Positions 33,646-42,407 of a stretch of 61,384 bases of DNA are shown piece after piece; the first letter of the stretch is position 1; each line of letters opens with the position of its first letter. The DNA is from DAIUFH01 sp036844705 (GTDB taxonomy: Bacteria; Bacillota; Clostridia; Tissierellales; Tissierellaceae), in NCBI GenBank assembly GCA_036844705.1, contig DAIUFH010000005.1, forward strand, positions 1-61,384. The letters run 5' to 3'. A program made the translations under genes and the position numbers. Below the pieces are notes generated by a model that was not told the origin of the DNA, made no database searches, and was given only the letters and a program-made list of their open reading frames with translations.

Positions 33646-34839
33646 TTATCCTTCAATTACATCTTTTATTCTATTTAAACCTTCTTTTATATTATCCAGC
33701 GAATTTGCATAAGATAATCTTACATAATCATCATCACCAAAAGCTATTCCAGGTACAATAGCAACATTTCCCTTTTCAAGAATTAAATTTGTAAAATCTA
33801 TTGAATCCTTTACTTCGAAACCTTTTATAGTTTTTCCTTTGATGCCGGAAATATTGACCATTACATAAAAAGCACCTTTAGGAGTTCTACAGCTTAATCC
33901 TTTAATAGAGTTAATTGTTTCAACGATGTATTTTCTTCTTATATCAAATTGTTCCTTCATTTTTTCAACACTGGATTGGTCTCCCTTAAGGCCCTCAACA
34001 CTTGCATATTGTGAAATTGAAGAAGGATTTGAAGTAGTATGACTTTGAATATTGCCCATGATTTTTACAATATCTTCATTAGCTGCAGCATAACCAATTC
34101 TCCATCCTGTCATTGCATAAGCTTTAGACATTCCATTAATCAATATAGTTAATCTTTTTATTTCATCATTAAATGATGCAATACTTATATGTTTATTTCC
34201 TTCATAAATTAGTTTTTCATAAAGTTCATCAGATACAACAAATACATTGTTTTTAACAGCCCAATCAGCAATGCCCCTTAGTTCTTCCTCAGAATAAATT
34301 GCTCCAGTCGGATTACTAGGAGAGTTCAAGATTATGGCTTTTGTCTTTTTTGTTTTTATAGCTTCTAATTCGTCAACACCATATTTAAAATCATTTTCTT
34401 CTTTTGTTTTAATAAATACGGGCACTCCCCCTGCAATATTTACAAGTTCAGGGTAGCTAACCCAATATGGTATACCTATTATCACCTCATCTCCTGGATT
34501 TAATATTGCTAATAGGGCATTATAGATTGAATGTTTACCACCATTTGAAATGATAATATTGCTTGGCTTATAGTCAAGATTATTATCGTTTTTGAATTTT
34601 TCACATATTGCCTTCTTTAGCTCAATAATTCCAGATGAAGGAGTATACTTGGTAAGACCAGATTTTATAGCTCTTATTCCTTCATTTTGTATGTTTTCGG
34701 GAGTATTAAAATCAGGTTCACCTACACTGAAACTAATGATATCTACACCTTTTGCTTTCATAGCATTAGCCTTTGCGGTAATCTCCAATGTAACCGAAGG
34801 TTCAATCGCCATACCCACTTTTGATAATTCCATCCTCAT
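33646..34839 (-). CDS. Pyridoxal-phosphate aminotransferase, aspartate family
   Basis: A class I/II aminotransferase of 397 aa. The N-terminal ISFSVGEPDFNTP, NSPSNPTGAIYS, and NGMSKAYAMTGWRIGYAA (PLP lysine in SKAYAMTGWR) identify the aspartate/tyrosine/aromatic group. The most likely reaction is transamination of aspartate with 2-oxoglutarate. The start at 34839 has GAGGAGGGTG in front. Last gene of the PHP-padR-aminotransferase unit. Confidence 0.9.
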   Translation of the reverse strand: MRMELSKVGMAIEPSVTLEITAKANAMKAKGVDIISFSVGEPDFNTPENIQNEGIRAIKSGLTKYTPSSGIIELKKAICEKFKNDNNLDYKPSNIIISNGGKHSIYNALLAILNPGDEVIIGIPYWVSYPELVNIAGGVPVFIKTKEENDFKYGVDELEAIKTKKTKAIILNSPSNPTGAIYSEEELRGIADWAVKNNVFVVSDELYEKLIYEGNKHISIASFNDEIKRLTILINGMSKAYAMTGWRIGYAAANEDIVKIMGNIQSHTTSNPSSISQYASVEGLKGDQSSVEKMKEQFDIRRKYIVETINSIKGLSCRTPKGAFYVMVNISGIKGKTIKGFEVKDSIDFTNLILEKGNVAIVPGIAFGDDDYVRLSYANSLDNIKEGLNRIKDVIEG

Positions 34840-34858
34840 TATGCACCCTCCTCTAAAT

Positions 34859-35242
34859 TTATTCATTAATATTAACTTTATATATATCTTTTAACACATT
34901 TTTTATAATAAGTAAAGAATCATCTAAAGACTCCTTATTTCGAGACTTTATTACTTTATAATGTTCCAAACCTAAATCTGTAATTTTATACCTACGTATC
35001 GACCTTTTACTTGGTTCATCCCACCATCCCTCTATATATCCTTCCTCTTCCAATTGCCTGAGCATTGGATATATCATTCCATATGAAGGAGACCATTTCC
35101 CACACAGCCTTCTAGATATCTCGTCTCTAATTCTATTTCCATAATAACTTTTCTCTGTTAATAAATGCAATATATACAATTTTACAAAGGACGTAGTACT
35201 TAAAGTTGTAGGAAATTGTCTCTGTCTTTCCCCTTTATACAT
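34859..35242 (-). CDS. PadR family transcriptional regulator
   Basis: A 127-aa protein with the PadR winged helix (about 18-90): LYILHLLTEKSYYGNRIRDEI, then PSYGMIYPMLRQLEEEGYIEG, the diagnostic recognition-helix and wing region. A short C-terminal helix would mediate dimerisation. It overlaps the PHP gene by 8 nt and ends 19 nt before the aminotransferase. Its ligand and target are unknown. Confidence 0.9.
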   Translation of the reverse strand: MYKGERQRQFPTTLSTTSFVKLYILHLLTEKSYYGNRIRDEISRRLCGKWSPSYGMIYPMLRQLEEEGYIEGWWDEPSKRSIRRYKITDLGLEHYKVIKSRNKESLDDSLLIIKNVLKDIYKVNINE

Positions 35243-36053
35243 TTTTAAGCCTCCTTCTCATTTCTGGTACATCATTTAAATCTACAAAGAATTTACCAAT
35301 TCCAGTTCTATCTGCATCACCATGAAAATCTGAACCACCTGTTATTATCAAATCATTTTTATTAGCAATCTTTGTAAACTGTTCTATCTCTTCCTTTGAA
35401 TGTTTAGGATGAATACATTCTATACCATCGATACCCCAAACTACGCAATAATCAATAATCTCCCTATCCTTTAATAATCCTGGATGAGCTAAAACTGATA
35501 TTCCATTTATCGTTCGAATTAATTTGATAGTTTCATCTATTGATAAATAGAGTCTTTCAACATATGCCGGCTTGCCTCTATCCAGATATTTATCAAATGC
35601 CTCTGAGATAGTTTCCACATAATTTTTATCAATCATCGCTCTAGCTATATGTGGCCTACCTATGTTTTTCTTGTTGGTATGCTCTTTTACATCTTCCAAT
35701 GTTATACGAACTCCAAGTTCATTAAGTTTTTCTATTATTTTCTTTGCTCTATTTATTCTTGAATTCACTAATTTATCTATTGTCTCTATTAATTCTTCAT
35801 TTTTATAATCAATGAAATAACCTAATATATGAACATCTTCACCATTATAAATACTTCCAAACTCTATACCGGGTATGATATAGAAATCATCATAAGATTT
35901 ACCTCGATTTATAGCTTCATCTATACCAAAGATAGTATCATGATCAGTAATTGCTATTCCATCTAGATTGTTATGTTTTGCTAAATCAACCACTTCATGT
36001 GGCATCAATATTCCATCTGAAAAATTCGTATGTATATGTAAATCAAATTTCAT
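35235..36053 (-). CDS. PHP-domain phosphoesterase (RNase AM / nucleoside bisphosphate phosphatase type)
   Basis: A 272-aa protein with all PHP metal motifs: DLHIHTNFSDG (4-14), AITDHDT, IIPGIEFG, VHILGYF, LAHPGL and GGSDFHGD. This set and size fit the YciV/TrpH-like group that hydrolyses 3-prime,5-prime-nucleoside bisphosphates or RNA 5-prime ends, rather than a polymerase-linked PHP. ATG behind AAGGAGGTTATG. First gene of a three-gene unit. Confidence 0.88.
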   Translation of the reverse strand: MKFDLHIHTNFSDGILMPHEVVDLAKHNNLDGIAITDHDTIFGIDEAINRGKSYDDFYIIPGIEFGSIYNGEDVHILGYFIDYKNEELIETIDKLVNSRINRAKKIIEKLNELGVRITLEDVKEHTNKKNIGRPHIARAMIDKNYVETISEAFDKYLDRGKPAYVERLYLSIDETIKLIRTINGISVLAHPGLLKDREIIDYCVVWGIDGIECIHPKHSKEEIEQFTKIANKNDLIITGGSDFHGDADRTGIGKFFVDLNDVPEMRRRLKNV

Positions 36054-36072
36054 AAGTCATAACCTCCTTATC

Positions 36073-36098
36073 AAAAAAACCTGCCCAAAGGCAGGTTT
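36073..36098 (-). terminator. Rho-independent terminator after rny
   Basis: On the minus strand AAACCTGCC pairs with GGCAGGTTT around a TTTG loop, followed by T residues (36079-36073). It lies about 130 nt past the rny stop and ends just before the PHP gene. Confidence 0.9.
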
Positions 36099-36122
36099 CT
36101 CTATTTAGGTTCAACGATTAAT

Positions 36123-36227
36123 TTAATCGTAGCTCTTTTCTTCACCGTCAATTAAAATATCTGTAAAAGCCGGTATACAGACTAAGTCTAATCCACCAAC
36201 AGAGTTTGGTTGTGATTTATCGGATAA
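36123..36227 (-). other. In-frame open stretch after the rny stop codon
   Basis: Immediately after the rny TAA (36230-36228) the same frame stays open for 34 codons to a second TAA (36125-36123). Codon choice looks coding-like (for example VGGLDLVCIPAFTDILIDG). It has no start codon of its own. It may be a decayed gene end, the old C-terminus of rny, or chance. An inverted repeat ACGATTAA/TTAATCGT surrounds the second stop. Confidence 0.35.
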
Positions 36228-37799
36228 TTATTTCGCATATTCTATAGCACGAGTTTCTCTGATAACATTTACTTTTATTTGACCAGGATAATCTAGCTCT
36301 GATTCAATTTTCTTTACAATATCTCTTGCAGTATGAACAATTTGACTTTCACTAACTTCTTCTGGTTTAACTAATATTCTAACCTCTCGACCTGCTTGAA
36401 TAGCAAAGGATCTTTCAACTCCCTCAAAGGAATTTGCTATTTCTTCAAGCTTCTCAAGTCTCCTTATATATGATTCAAGGCTTTCTCTTCTTGCACCTGG
36501 TCTAGCAGCGGAAATAGCATCTGCCGCTTGTACTAGTACAGCCTCAACTGTTTGAGGTTCTATGTCTCCATGATGGGCTAAAATACAGTGTATTACTTCT
36601 TTAGATTCCTTGTATCTTCTTGCCAAATCTGCTCCTATATCAACATGTGGTCCTTCAACTTCATGATCTACTGCTTTTCCAAGATCGTGAAGCAATCCTG
36701 CTCTTTTTGCTAGCTTTACATCTGCGCCTAATTCAGATGCCATTATTCCAGCTAAATGTGAAACTTCTATTGAATGCTTTAAAACATTTTGTCCATAACT
36801 TGTTCTATATTTTAATCTGCCTAATAATTTTATAATTTCCGGATGTAGATTATGAACTCCAGTATCAAAAGCCGCTTGTTCTCCCTCTTCTCTGATTGTG
36901 TTTTCTACTTCTTTTTTAGCCTTTTCAACCATTTCTTCGATTCTAGCAGGATGTATTCTGCCATCAACTATTAGTTTTTCTAATGCTATTCTGGCAACTT
37001 CCCTTCTAATAGGATCAAATCCAGATAATACAACAGCTTCAGGGGTATCATCAATAATCAAGTCTATTCCAGTTAAGGTCTCTAATGTTCTTATATTTCT
37101 GCCTTCACGTCCAATAATACGACCTTTCATCTCATCATTTGGTAAAGCTACCACAGTAACAGTTGTTTCAGCAACATGATCTGCAGCACATCTTTGTATT
37201 GCTGTAGTTATGATTTCTCTAGCTCTTTTATCAGCTTCTTCTTTAGCTTTAGATTCCATATCCTTAATCATAATTGCGGATTCATGAACAATCTCCTTCT
37301 TAATATCATTAAGCAATAATTCCTTAGCTTCATCTGATGTTAAGCCAGACAATCTTTCTAGCTCTTTAGTCTGTTTCTCATATAAATCGTTTATCGCTTC
37401 TTCTTTTTCCTCTAAATACTTATTCTTTTTAGATAGTTGTTCTTCTTTTTTTTCAAAAGATTCAGCTTTTCTGTCTAATGTTTCTTCTTTATGAAGAACT
37501 CTTCTTTCTAACTTTTGTAATTCATTTCTGCGTTCTCTTAAATCTTTTTCTGATTCATTTCTTGACTTATGAATTTCCTCTTTGGCTTCTAGTAGAAGCT
37601 CCTTTTTACGAGCTTCACCATCTCTTTCAGCATCTTCGGAAATTTTCTTAGCTAACTCTTCAGCGTTTTTTATCTTCCCTTCGCCAATATATCTTCTAAT
37701 TAAATAACCAGCGATTATTCCAATAAGCAAGCCTAGAATTGCAAAAATTAATTTTTCAATAACTAAACACCTCCATCTTATTAAATTTTCAAGTTCCAT
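36228..37799 (-). CDS. rny: Ribonuclease Y
   Basis: Membrane-anchored endoribonuclease initiating mRNA decay. An N-terminal membrane span (LIFAILGLLIGIIAGYLI), a long coiled coil (about 40-170), a KH domain (GRIIGREGRNIRTLE) and an HD domain (HSIEVSHLAG, HDLGKA) are in order. The only conventional start is the ATG at 37799, giving 523 aa, but it has no ribosome site; GGAGGTG lies inside, 7 nt before an ATT codon at 37760 that would give 510 aa. Confidence 0.95.
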   Translation of the reverse strand: MELENLIRWRCLVIEKLIFAILGLLIGIIAGYLIRRYIGEGKIKNAEELAKKISEDAERDGEARKKELLLEAKEEIHKSRNESEKDLRERRNELQKLERRVLHKEETLDRKAESFEKKEEQLSKKNKYLEEKEEAINDLYEKQTKELERLSGLTSDEAKELLLNDIKKEIVHESAIMIKDMESKAKEEADKRAREIITTAIQRCAADHVAETTVTVVALPNDEMKGRIIGREGRNIRTLETLTGIDLIIDDTPEAVVLSGFDPIRREVARIALEKLIVDGRIHPARIEEMVEKAKKEVENTIREEGEQAAFDTGVHNLHPEIIKLLGRLKYRTSYGQNVLKHSIEVSHLAGIMASELGADVKLAKRAGLLHDLGKAVDHEVEGPHVDIGADLARRYKESKEVIHCILAHHGDIEPQTVEAVLVQAADAISAARPGARRESLESYIRRLEKLEEIANSFEGVERSFAIQAGREVRILVKPEEVSESQIVHTARDIVKKIESELDYPGQIKVNVIRETRAIEYAK

Positions 37800-37887
37800 A
37801 GTGCATTCATTCTAATAAAAGTATAAGCCAAGTATACTCCTCAGCTTACGGGGATTTTACATAATATTGTATGGTTACACACTTTTT

Positions 37888-37916
37888 ATTTTATTACTTT
37901 TATCATATTATGTCAA
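37888..37916 (-). promoter_or_regulatory. Sigma-A type promoter of rny
   Basis: TTGACA (37916-37911), 17 nt, TAAAAT (37893-37888) on the minus strand. It lies in the gap between the Rad50-like operon and rny and gives a leader of roughly 80-120 nt. Confidence 0.65.
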
Positions 37917-37929
37917 GCAGTAAGGTTTA

Positions 37930-38580
37930 TTACTCAATCTGCGTACATTTGCTTATAGACCCGATTAACTCTATCTTATAGGATTTATTTGATAAAGCAG
38001 ACAGGTGTTGATTATGTGTTATCATGATAATCTGCCTGTTAAACATTTCAGAAGTTTTCTTTAGAAAATCACCAACATTGTATATATAATCTTCACTTAC
38101 ATGTTTTGCAGGCTCATCCAATATCAGTGGTCCTTCTATTGTTGGTTTATGAATCTGTAAAAACGCTATTCTTAAAGCAAGAGAAACTATATCAACAACT
38201 CCCCCACCTCTTGATAGTTCAGGCTTTGTTTTTATGATTACACCATCAATTTCATTTTCTACAAAGAATTCAGCATTTGCCTTATTTCTAAGTTCATCTA
38301 GCTCTATTTTAAATACTACATTGTTTTCAAAAACATATTGAAGACACTTAGTTACCAAGGTTTCTATTTGTCTTGTAGCTTGATTTCTTGCAAATTCTGA
38401 AGTTTTTTGGAACAAGATAGTTACCTTATCCAACAATTCTATTTCTTGTATTGTCTTGTCCAATTTTATTTCATTTTGATGCAACTGTTCAATTAATTTA
38501 TCTCTTTTCCCTTCTTCTTTTGAAATAAACTCCTTCAATTTATTTATATCGTTATCTAATTGAATTAAATTTAAATCCAT
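37930..38580 (-). CDS. Rad50/SbcC-like ATPase, C-terminal half (split gene)
   Basis: A 216-aa protein. Residues about 5-60 are coiled coil. Then come an ABC/SMC signature variant LSRGGGVVD (122-130), Walker B PLILDEP (151-157), a D-loop AKHVSED and an H-loop ITHN (H189). There is no Walker A. This is exactly the C-terminal half of a Rad50/SbcC head, complementing the N-terminal half at 38838-40289. The ATG at 38580 has AAGGG in front. Last gene of the four-gene unit. Confidence 0.85.
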   Translation of the reverse strand: MDLNLIQLDNDINKLKEFISKEEGKRDKLIEQLHQNEIKLDKTIQEIELLDKVTILFQKTSEFARNQATRQIETLVTKCLQYVFENNVVFKIELDELRNKANAEFFVENEIDGVIIKTKPELSRGGGVVDIVSLALRIAFLQIHKPTIEGPLILDEPAKHVSEDYIYNVGDFLKKTSEMFNRQIIMITHNQHLSALSNKSYKIELIGSISKCTQIE

Positions 38581-38584
38581 ATTA

Positions 38585-38836
38585 TTAACCCTTCTTTTCA
38601 AGTAAGTCTTTAGGCAACAACTCATTGGCTTCCTTAAACAACCTCTCAATATCAGTTGTTAATTTCTTAATCTCCTCATCTAGATCCTCAGGTTTGACTC
38701 CCAATTCCTTAAGTTCATTAATCAGTTCGTCCTCTTGAGTTTTCAATTGCTCTAACCTTGCCTCTGCTCTGTATTTTAAAGATTTTGCTTTATCTAGATT
38801 TTCCTTTATCTGAGCTAATTCTCTCTCGTAATCCAT
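38585..38836 (-). CDS. Small coiled-coil protein of the split Rad50-like operon
   Basis: An 83-aa, strongly charged, almost entirely helical protein with clear heptads (LDKAKSLKYRAEARLEQLK, then KKLTTDIERLFKEANELL) and no cysteine or catalytic motif. It lies between the two ATPase halves with gaps of 1 nt and 4 nt, so it is co-translated with them. It may supply part of the coiled-coil arm, or link or regulate the halves. No family recognised. Confidence 0.75.
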   Translation of the reverse strand: MDYERELAQIKENLDKAKSLKYRAEARLEQLKTQEDELINELKELGVKPEDLDEEIKKLTTDIERLFKEANELLPKDLLEKKG

Positions 38837-38837
38837 T

Positions 38838-40289
38838 TTATCCTCCTATATAATTATTTATTATATGGTCAATTTTTCCTTCATCTATATCACTTAAACA
38901 AAAAGGACATATCTCTATCTCTTCTAATAAAATTTTATATCTACCTAATTCACCTTTAAAAGAATCATCTATTTTTGAAATATTTTTAATATTATAAGCT
39001 TTTTCATCTTTATTCTTTAAAATTTTTTCATATAATTTCTTACATTTTATTAACATTTGAAGTCCTAAATCAATATTTCTTACAACATCATCTAATTTAG
39101 AAACCTTAGACAATTTCTCCATATATATTTTTCCTGTATCTATACTGTTTTTAACTTTTAAATAAGCTTGTATTTTTTCGACCAATTTATTATATTGATA
39201 GATCTTACTTGTTACTTCATCAATACAATTATCCACCTTATTTATCGAGATAAGATTAGATAATGTAATATTCAAGCTTTCTTTCTCTGAACATATCTTT
39301 TCATATTTATTTGTTAGATTCAAAATCCTCTTATAGTACAGATTATGATTTTCAATCTGCTGAGCTTTTTGATTTACAGTTTGAATATTTTTCAATCTAT
39401 CTAAAATTAAATTATCCTCTTCTTTTTCCCTTCTAATTCTATCTAAAGTATTTCTATAGTTATTAAGATACTTATTTTTTAATACTGTATTTTCTATATT
39501 AATAATTAAACTATTTAAATCGTCTATCTTGTTGAGTTTATTTAACACATCTGATGTATTGATTAAATCAGTATGAATTTCTGTTAATTTATTTTTTATA
39601 TAAGTTAATTTCTGAAGCTTAACATTTTGTTTTTCAATTTTTGATTTCATATCGGAAATTTTGTTAACCTTAAGCTTCAATTCATCTAAATAGTCATAGG
39701 TACTTATTTCTTTCGATAGCTTTGAAAAACTTTCTTCAAGACTTTTCTTAATGGAATTGAGTCCTCTTGTATCTTTCAATACTTCTCTTAAAGCATCATC
39801 AATGACATTTACTCCTACTAATCTTCCAATAGCACTAGCCCTTGTACTATTCTTCTCCGAAAGAAGAAAAGCTCCTTCAAGTTGTTCACCAAGATTAATC
39901 GAATTAGACAATTCACTATCGAGATATATTTTCTTTATACCTATTTCTTCTATTATCTCTTCTGGAACACCTGTACCAAACCCCTCATATTTAATTTCCT
40001 CTCCATTATCTTTAGTTATAATATACATATTTTTAGATTTACTTCTATATCTTTTAAGGACAGTATTGTCATTAAACTCCAAAGTTACAGAACATTCCTT
40101 TTCACCCTCACGAATAAAATAGTCACCTTGAGGTTCATTATAAAGTACCCATTTCAATCCTCTTATTATAGCTGACTTGCCAGAATCTGATGGCCCCACA
40201 ATTACATTGAGTCTACTATCAAATTCAATAACTGAATACTTATGAGATTGAAAGTTTTCTAATATTATTTTTTTTATATATTTCATCAA
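38838..40289 (-). CDS. Rad50/SbcC-like ATPase, N-terminal half with hook motif (split gene)
   Basis: A 483-aa protein. The N-terminal SMC/Rad50 head half has FQSH and Walker A GPSDSGKSA (G32-S39), and a Q-loop-like segment EQLEGAFLLSEKNSTRAS near 135-150. A long coiled coil (about 170-450) follows and ends at C461-P-F-C464, a zinc-hook-like CxxC, 19 residues before the C-terminus. There is no signature, Walker B or H-loop; those are in the protein at 37930-38580. It overlaps the nuclease gene upstream by 4 nt. Confidence 0.85.
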   Translation of the reverse strand: MMKYIKKIILENFQSHKYSVIEFDSRLNVIVGPSDSGKSAIIRGLKWVLYNEPQGDYFIREGEKECSVTLEFNDNTVLKRYRSKSKNMYIITKDNGEEIKYEGFGTGVPEEIIEEIGIKKIYLDSELSNSINLGEQLEGAFLLSEKNSTRASAIGRLVGVNVIDDALREVLKDTRGLNSIKKSLEESFSKLSKEISTYDYLDELKLKVNKISDMKSKIEKQNVKLQKLTYIKNKLTEIHTDLINTSDVLNKLNKIDDLNSLIINIENTVLKNKYLNNYRNTLDRIRREKEEDNLILDRLKNIQTVNQKAQQIENHNLYYKRILNLTNKYEKICSEKESLNITLSNLISINKVDNCIDEVTSKIYQYNKLVEKIQAYLKVKNSIDTGKIYMEKLSKVSKLDDVVRNIDLGLQMLIKCKKLYEKILKNKDEKAYNIKNISKIDDSFKGELGRYKILLEEIEICPFCLSDIDEGKIDHIINNYIGG

Positions 40290-41272
40290 TAATCACCTGC
40301 ACTGCTTTTCATTTGAATTTGAACAATTCTTCTTATAGCTTCAGATTTTACATCTTCCGATACTCCTTCTGAGGTAGAAACTTCAATTAATATATCATTT
40401 ATATCCATTTTGTCAAAATCTAATGCTGAATCAATGCTTTGCTTAAACTCATACAATCGCTCACTTCTGAATACACCCTTTTCAACTTCACTTCTATCTA
40501 ATACCAATTCACCATCAAGTGCAGAGGATAATGGAATATATTCAACATTGATTTTATCAGATAAATTCAATACTACTACTTGTGGTTTTCTTTCCATTTC
40601 AGCAAGGCTATTTGTTATTCTAACCATACTACCTGGATTGATAAAATATTTATTATCAATTTTAATCGTTTTAAAACCTGCATGATAATGACCACATAAG
40701 GTAATATCAGCTTTAGTTTCCTTTATATCATCAACAAGAGTATATGGTATCCCCTTGATGAATGCTTTATCCAAAAGCATCCCATGTACTACATGAATAG
40801 AATAGTTAACATTATCATCAATATCATTTAAAATATAATTTTTTCTATTGTCCACATCATCGATGTCATATACATAAGGTTGTCCTGTTAATTGAACCTT
40901 GATTCCGTCATTATTTAAAATTATTTTCTTATCCTTTTCAATAACTGTTAAGAAATCTAATTCATTTAATAACCCTAATATAGTACGATTCATAGTTAAA
41001 GGATTGTGCCCAAATATATCATGGTTTCCACTAACTATATAAAAAGGTACTTCTATACATTTTAAAATTTTAGCAAATCTATTTACTATAGAAAGAGAGA
41101 TATCAGGTCTGTCAAACAAATCTCCCCCATGTATTACATAATCTATATTTTTATATTTAATAATATCCAATATTTCAAGTAGTTTGTTCTCTAAAGTTTG
41201 AACAAAATCATCTTTTCTATTTTTGGGATTTGTACCTCTTAAATGAGTATCTGTAAAATATAAAATCCTCAA
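40286..41272 (-). CDS. Mre11/SbcD-like metallophosphoesterase
   Basis: A 328-aa calcineurin-fold nuclease. The five metal motifs are TDTH (7-10), GGDLFD (D51), GNHD (82-85), VVHG and GHYHAG; a C-terminal domain (about 240-328) would contact the ATPase head. It is the first gene of the operon with the split Rad50-like ATPase, so a DNA end-processing nuclease is likely. The start is TTG behind AGGAGTG. It lies 71 nt after recA, with a hairpin between. Confidence 0.88.
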   Translation of the reverse strand: MRILYFTDTHLRGTNPKNRKDDFVQTLENKLLEILDIIKYKNIDYVIHGGDLFDRPDISLSIVNRFAKILKCIEVPFYIVSGNHDIFGHNPLTMNRTILGLLNELDFLTVIEKDKKIILNNDGIKVQLTGQPYVYDIDDVDNRKNYILNDIDDNVNYSIHVVHGMLLDKAFIKGIPYTLVDDIKETKADITLCGHYHAGFKTIKIDNKYFINPGSMVRITNSLAEMERKPQVVVLNLSDKINVEYIPLSSALDGELVLDRSEVEKGVFRSERLYEFKQSIDSALDFDKMDINDILIEVSTSEGVSEDVKSEAIRRIVQIQMKSSAGDY

Positions 41273-41290
41273 ATAATCACTCCTAATAGA

Positions 41291-41314
41291 AAACCTCCTG
41301 ATTTAGGAGGTTTT
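41291..41314 (-). terminator. Hairpin between recA and the Mre11-like gene
   Basis: AAAACCTCC (minus strand, from 41314) pairs with GGAGGTTTT ending at 41291, followed by CTATT. The T-run is short, so recA transcripts may read through into the nuclease operon. Confidence 0.6.
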
Positions 41315-41321
41315 ATTTATT

Positions 41322-41339
41322 TTGGCTAACGTAGCCTAA
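41322..41339. repeat. Second copy of the GGCTA-ACG-TAGCC palindrome
   Basis: TTGGCTAACGTAGCC is identical to the palindrome on the miaB -35 at 22670. Here it lies directly after the recA stop codon, upstream of the Mre11-like gene. Function unknown. Confidence 0.5.
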
Positions 41340-41343
41340 TTAT

Positions 41344-42369
41344 TTACTCCTTCGTTTCATCGGAGTTAGTTTTTTCAACCAATCCAAATTTAACTCTAAC
41401 TTTATCTTCTATCTCTTTAGCTAATTCTGGATTATCTCTTAAAAAGTCTTTTGAATTTTCACGGCCTTGACCAAGTTTCTGGTCTTTGTAGCTATACCAG
41501 GAACCTGCTTTATTTACTATTTCAGCAGTGACTGCTGCATCTAAAATACTACCAGTTTTTGAAATTCCTTCACCATACATAATATCAAATTCTGCTTGTT
41601 TGAATGGGGGTGCTACTTTATTTTTAACTATTTTAACCCTTGTCCTATTTCCAAGTATTGCATCACCTTGTTTAATCGTATCTATTTTTCTTATTTCCAT
41701 CCTTATACTGGCATAAAATTTTAATGCCCTACCACCTGTTGTAGTCTCAGGATTGCCAAACATAACCCCAATTTTCTCTCTTAATTGATTTATAAATATT
41801 ATGGTAGTGTTTGATTTATTAACTGCACCTGCTAATTTTCTAAGAGCTTGGGACATAAGTCTAGCTTGAAGACCCATGTGACTATCTCCCATTTCACCAT
41901 CTATTTCAGCCTTGGGCACTAAAGCGGCTACGGAGTCAACAACTACAACATCAACAGCTCCACTTCTTACTAAAGCCTCTGTTATCTCTAAAGCTTGCTC
42001 TCCAGTATCTGGTTGTGAAATAACTAAATTTTCAATATCAACTCCAAGCTTCTCAGCATAGCCTGGATCCAACGCATGCTCCGCATCAATAAAGGCAGCA
42101 CATCCTCCAAGCTTTTGAGCTTCAGCTATAGCATGTAGTGCCACTGTTGTTTTCCCTGATGATTCAGGACCGTATATTTCAATTATTCTTCCTCTTGGTA
42201 ATCCACCTATTCCAAGTGCAATGTCAAGATCTAAACAGCCTGTAGATATATAATCAAGATTTAATTTCGCGCCTTCTCCCAATCGCATTATAGATCCTTT
42301 ACCAAATTGTTTTTCAATTTGCACAAATGCTAAATCCAATGCTTTTTTCTTATCGTTTATATCAGCCAT
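41344..42369 (-). CDS. recA: Recombinase RecA
   Basis: A 341-aa strand-exchange ATPase and SOS co-protease. Walker A GPESSGKTT (near 66-74), the N-terminal KALDLAFVQIEKQFGKGSIMRLG, DNA-binding loop NQLREKIGVMFGNPETTTGG and an acidic C-tail are as expected. It follows cinA, as in many Firmicutes, but has its own promoter with a LexA box. Confidence 0.98.
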   Translation of the reverse strand: MADINDKKKALDLAFVQIEKQFGKGSIMRLGEGAKLNLDYISTGCLDLDIALGIGGLPRGRIIEIYGPESSGKTTVALHAIAEAQKLGGCAAFIDAEHALDPGYAEKLGVDIENLVISQPDTGEQALEITEALVRSGAVDVVVVDSVAALVPKAEIDGEMGDSHMGLQARLMSQALRKLAGAVNKSNTTIIFINQLREKIGVMFGNPETTTGGRALKFYASIRMEIRKIDTIKQGDAILGNRTRVKIVKNKVAPPFKQAEFDIMYGEGISKTGSILDAAVTAEIVNKAGSWYSYKDQKLGQGRENSKDFLRDNPELAKEIEDKVRVKFGLVEKTNSDETKE

Positions 42370-42407
42370 AATACTCCAGTTTTACTGGATCCACCCCTTT
42401 CAATTTT

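Noticed and set aside
37930..40289. Split Rad50 as two frameshifts in one gene
   Set aside because: Each part has its own start and ribosome site, the small middle protein is a self-contained helix, and both junctions have proper stop-start arrangements.
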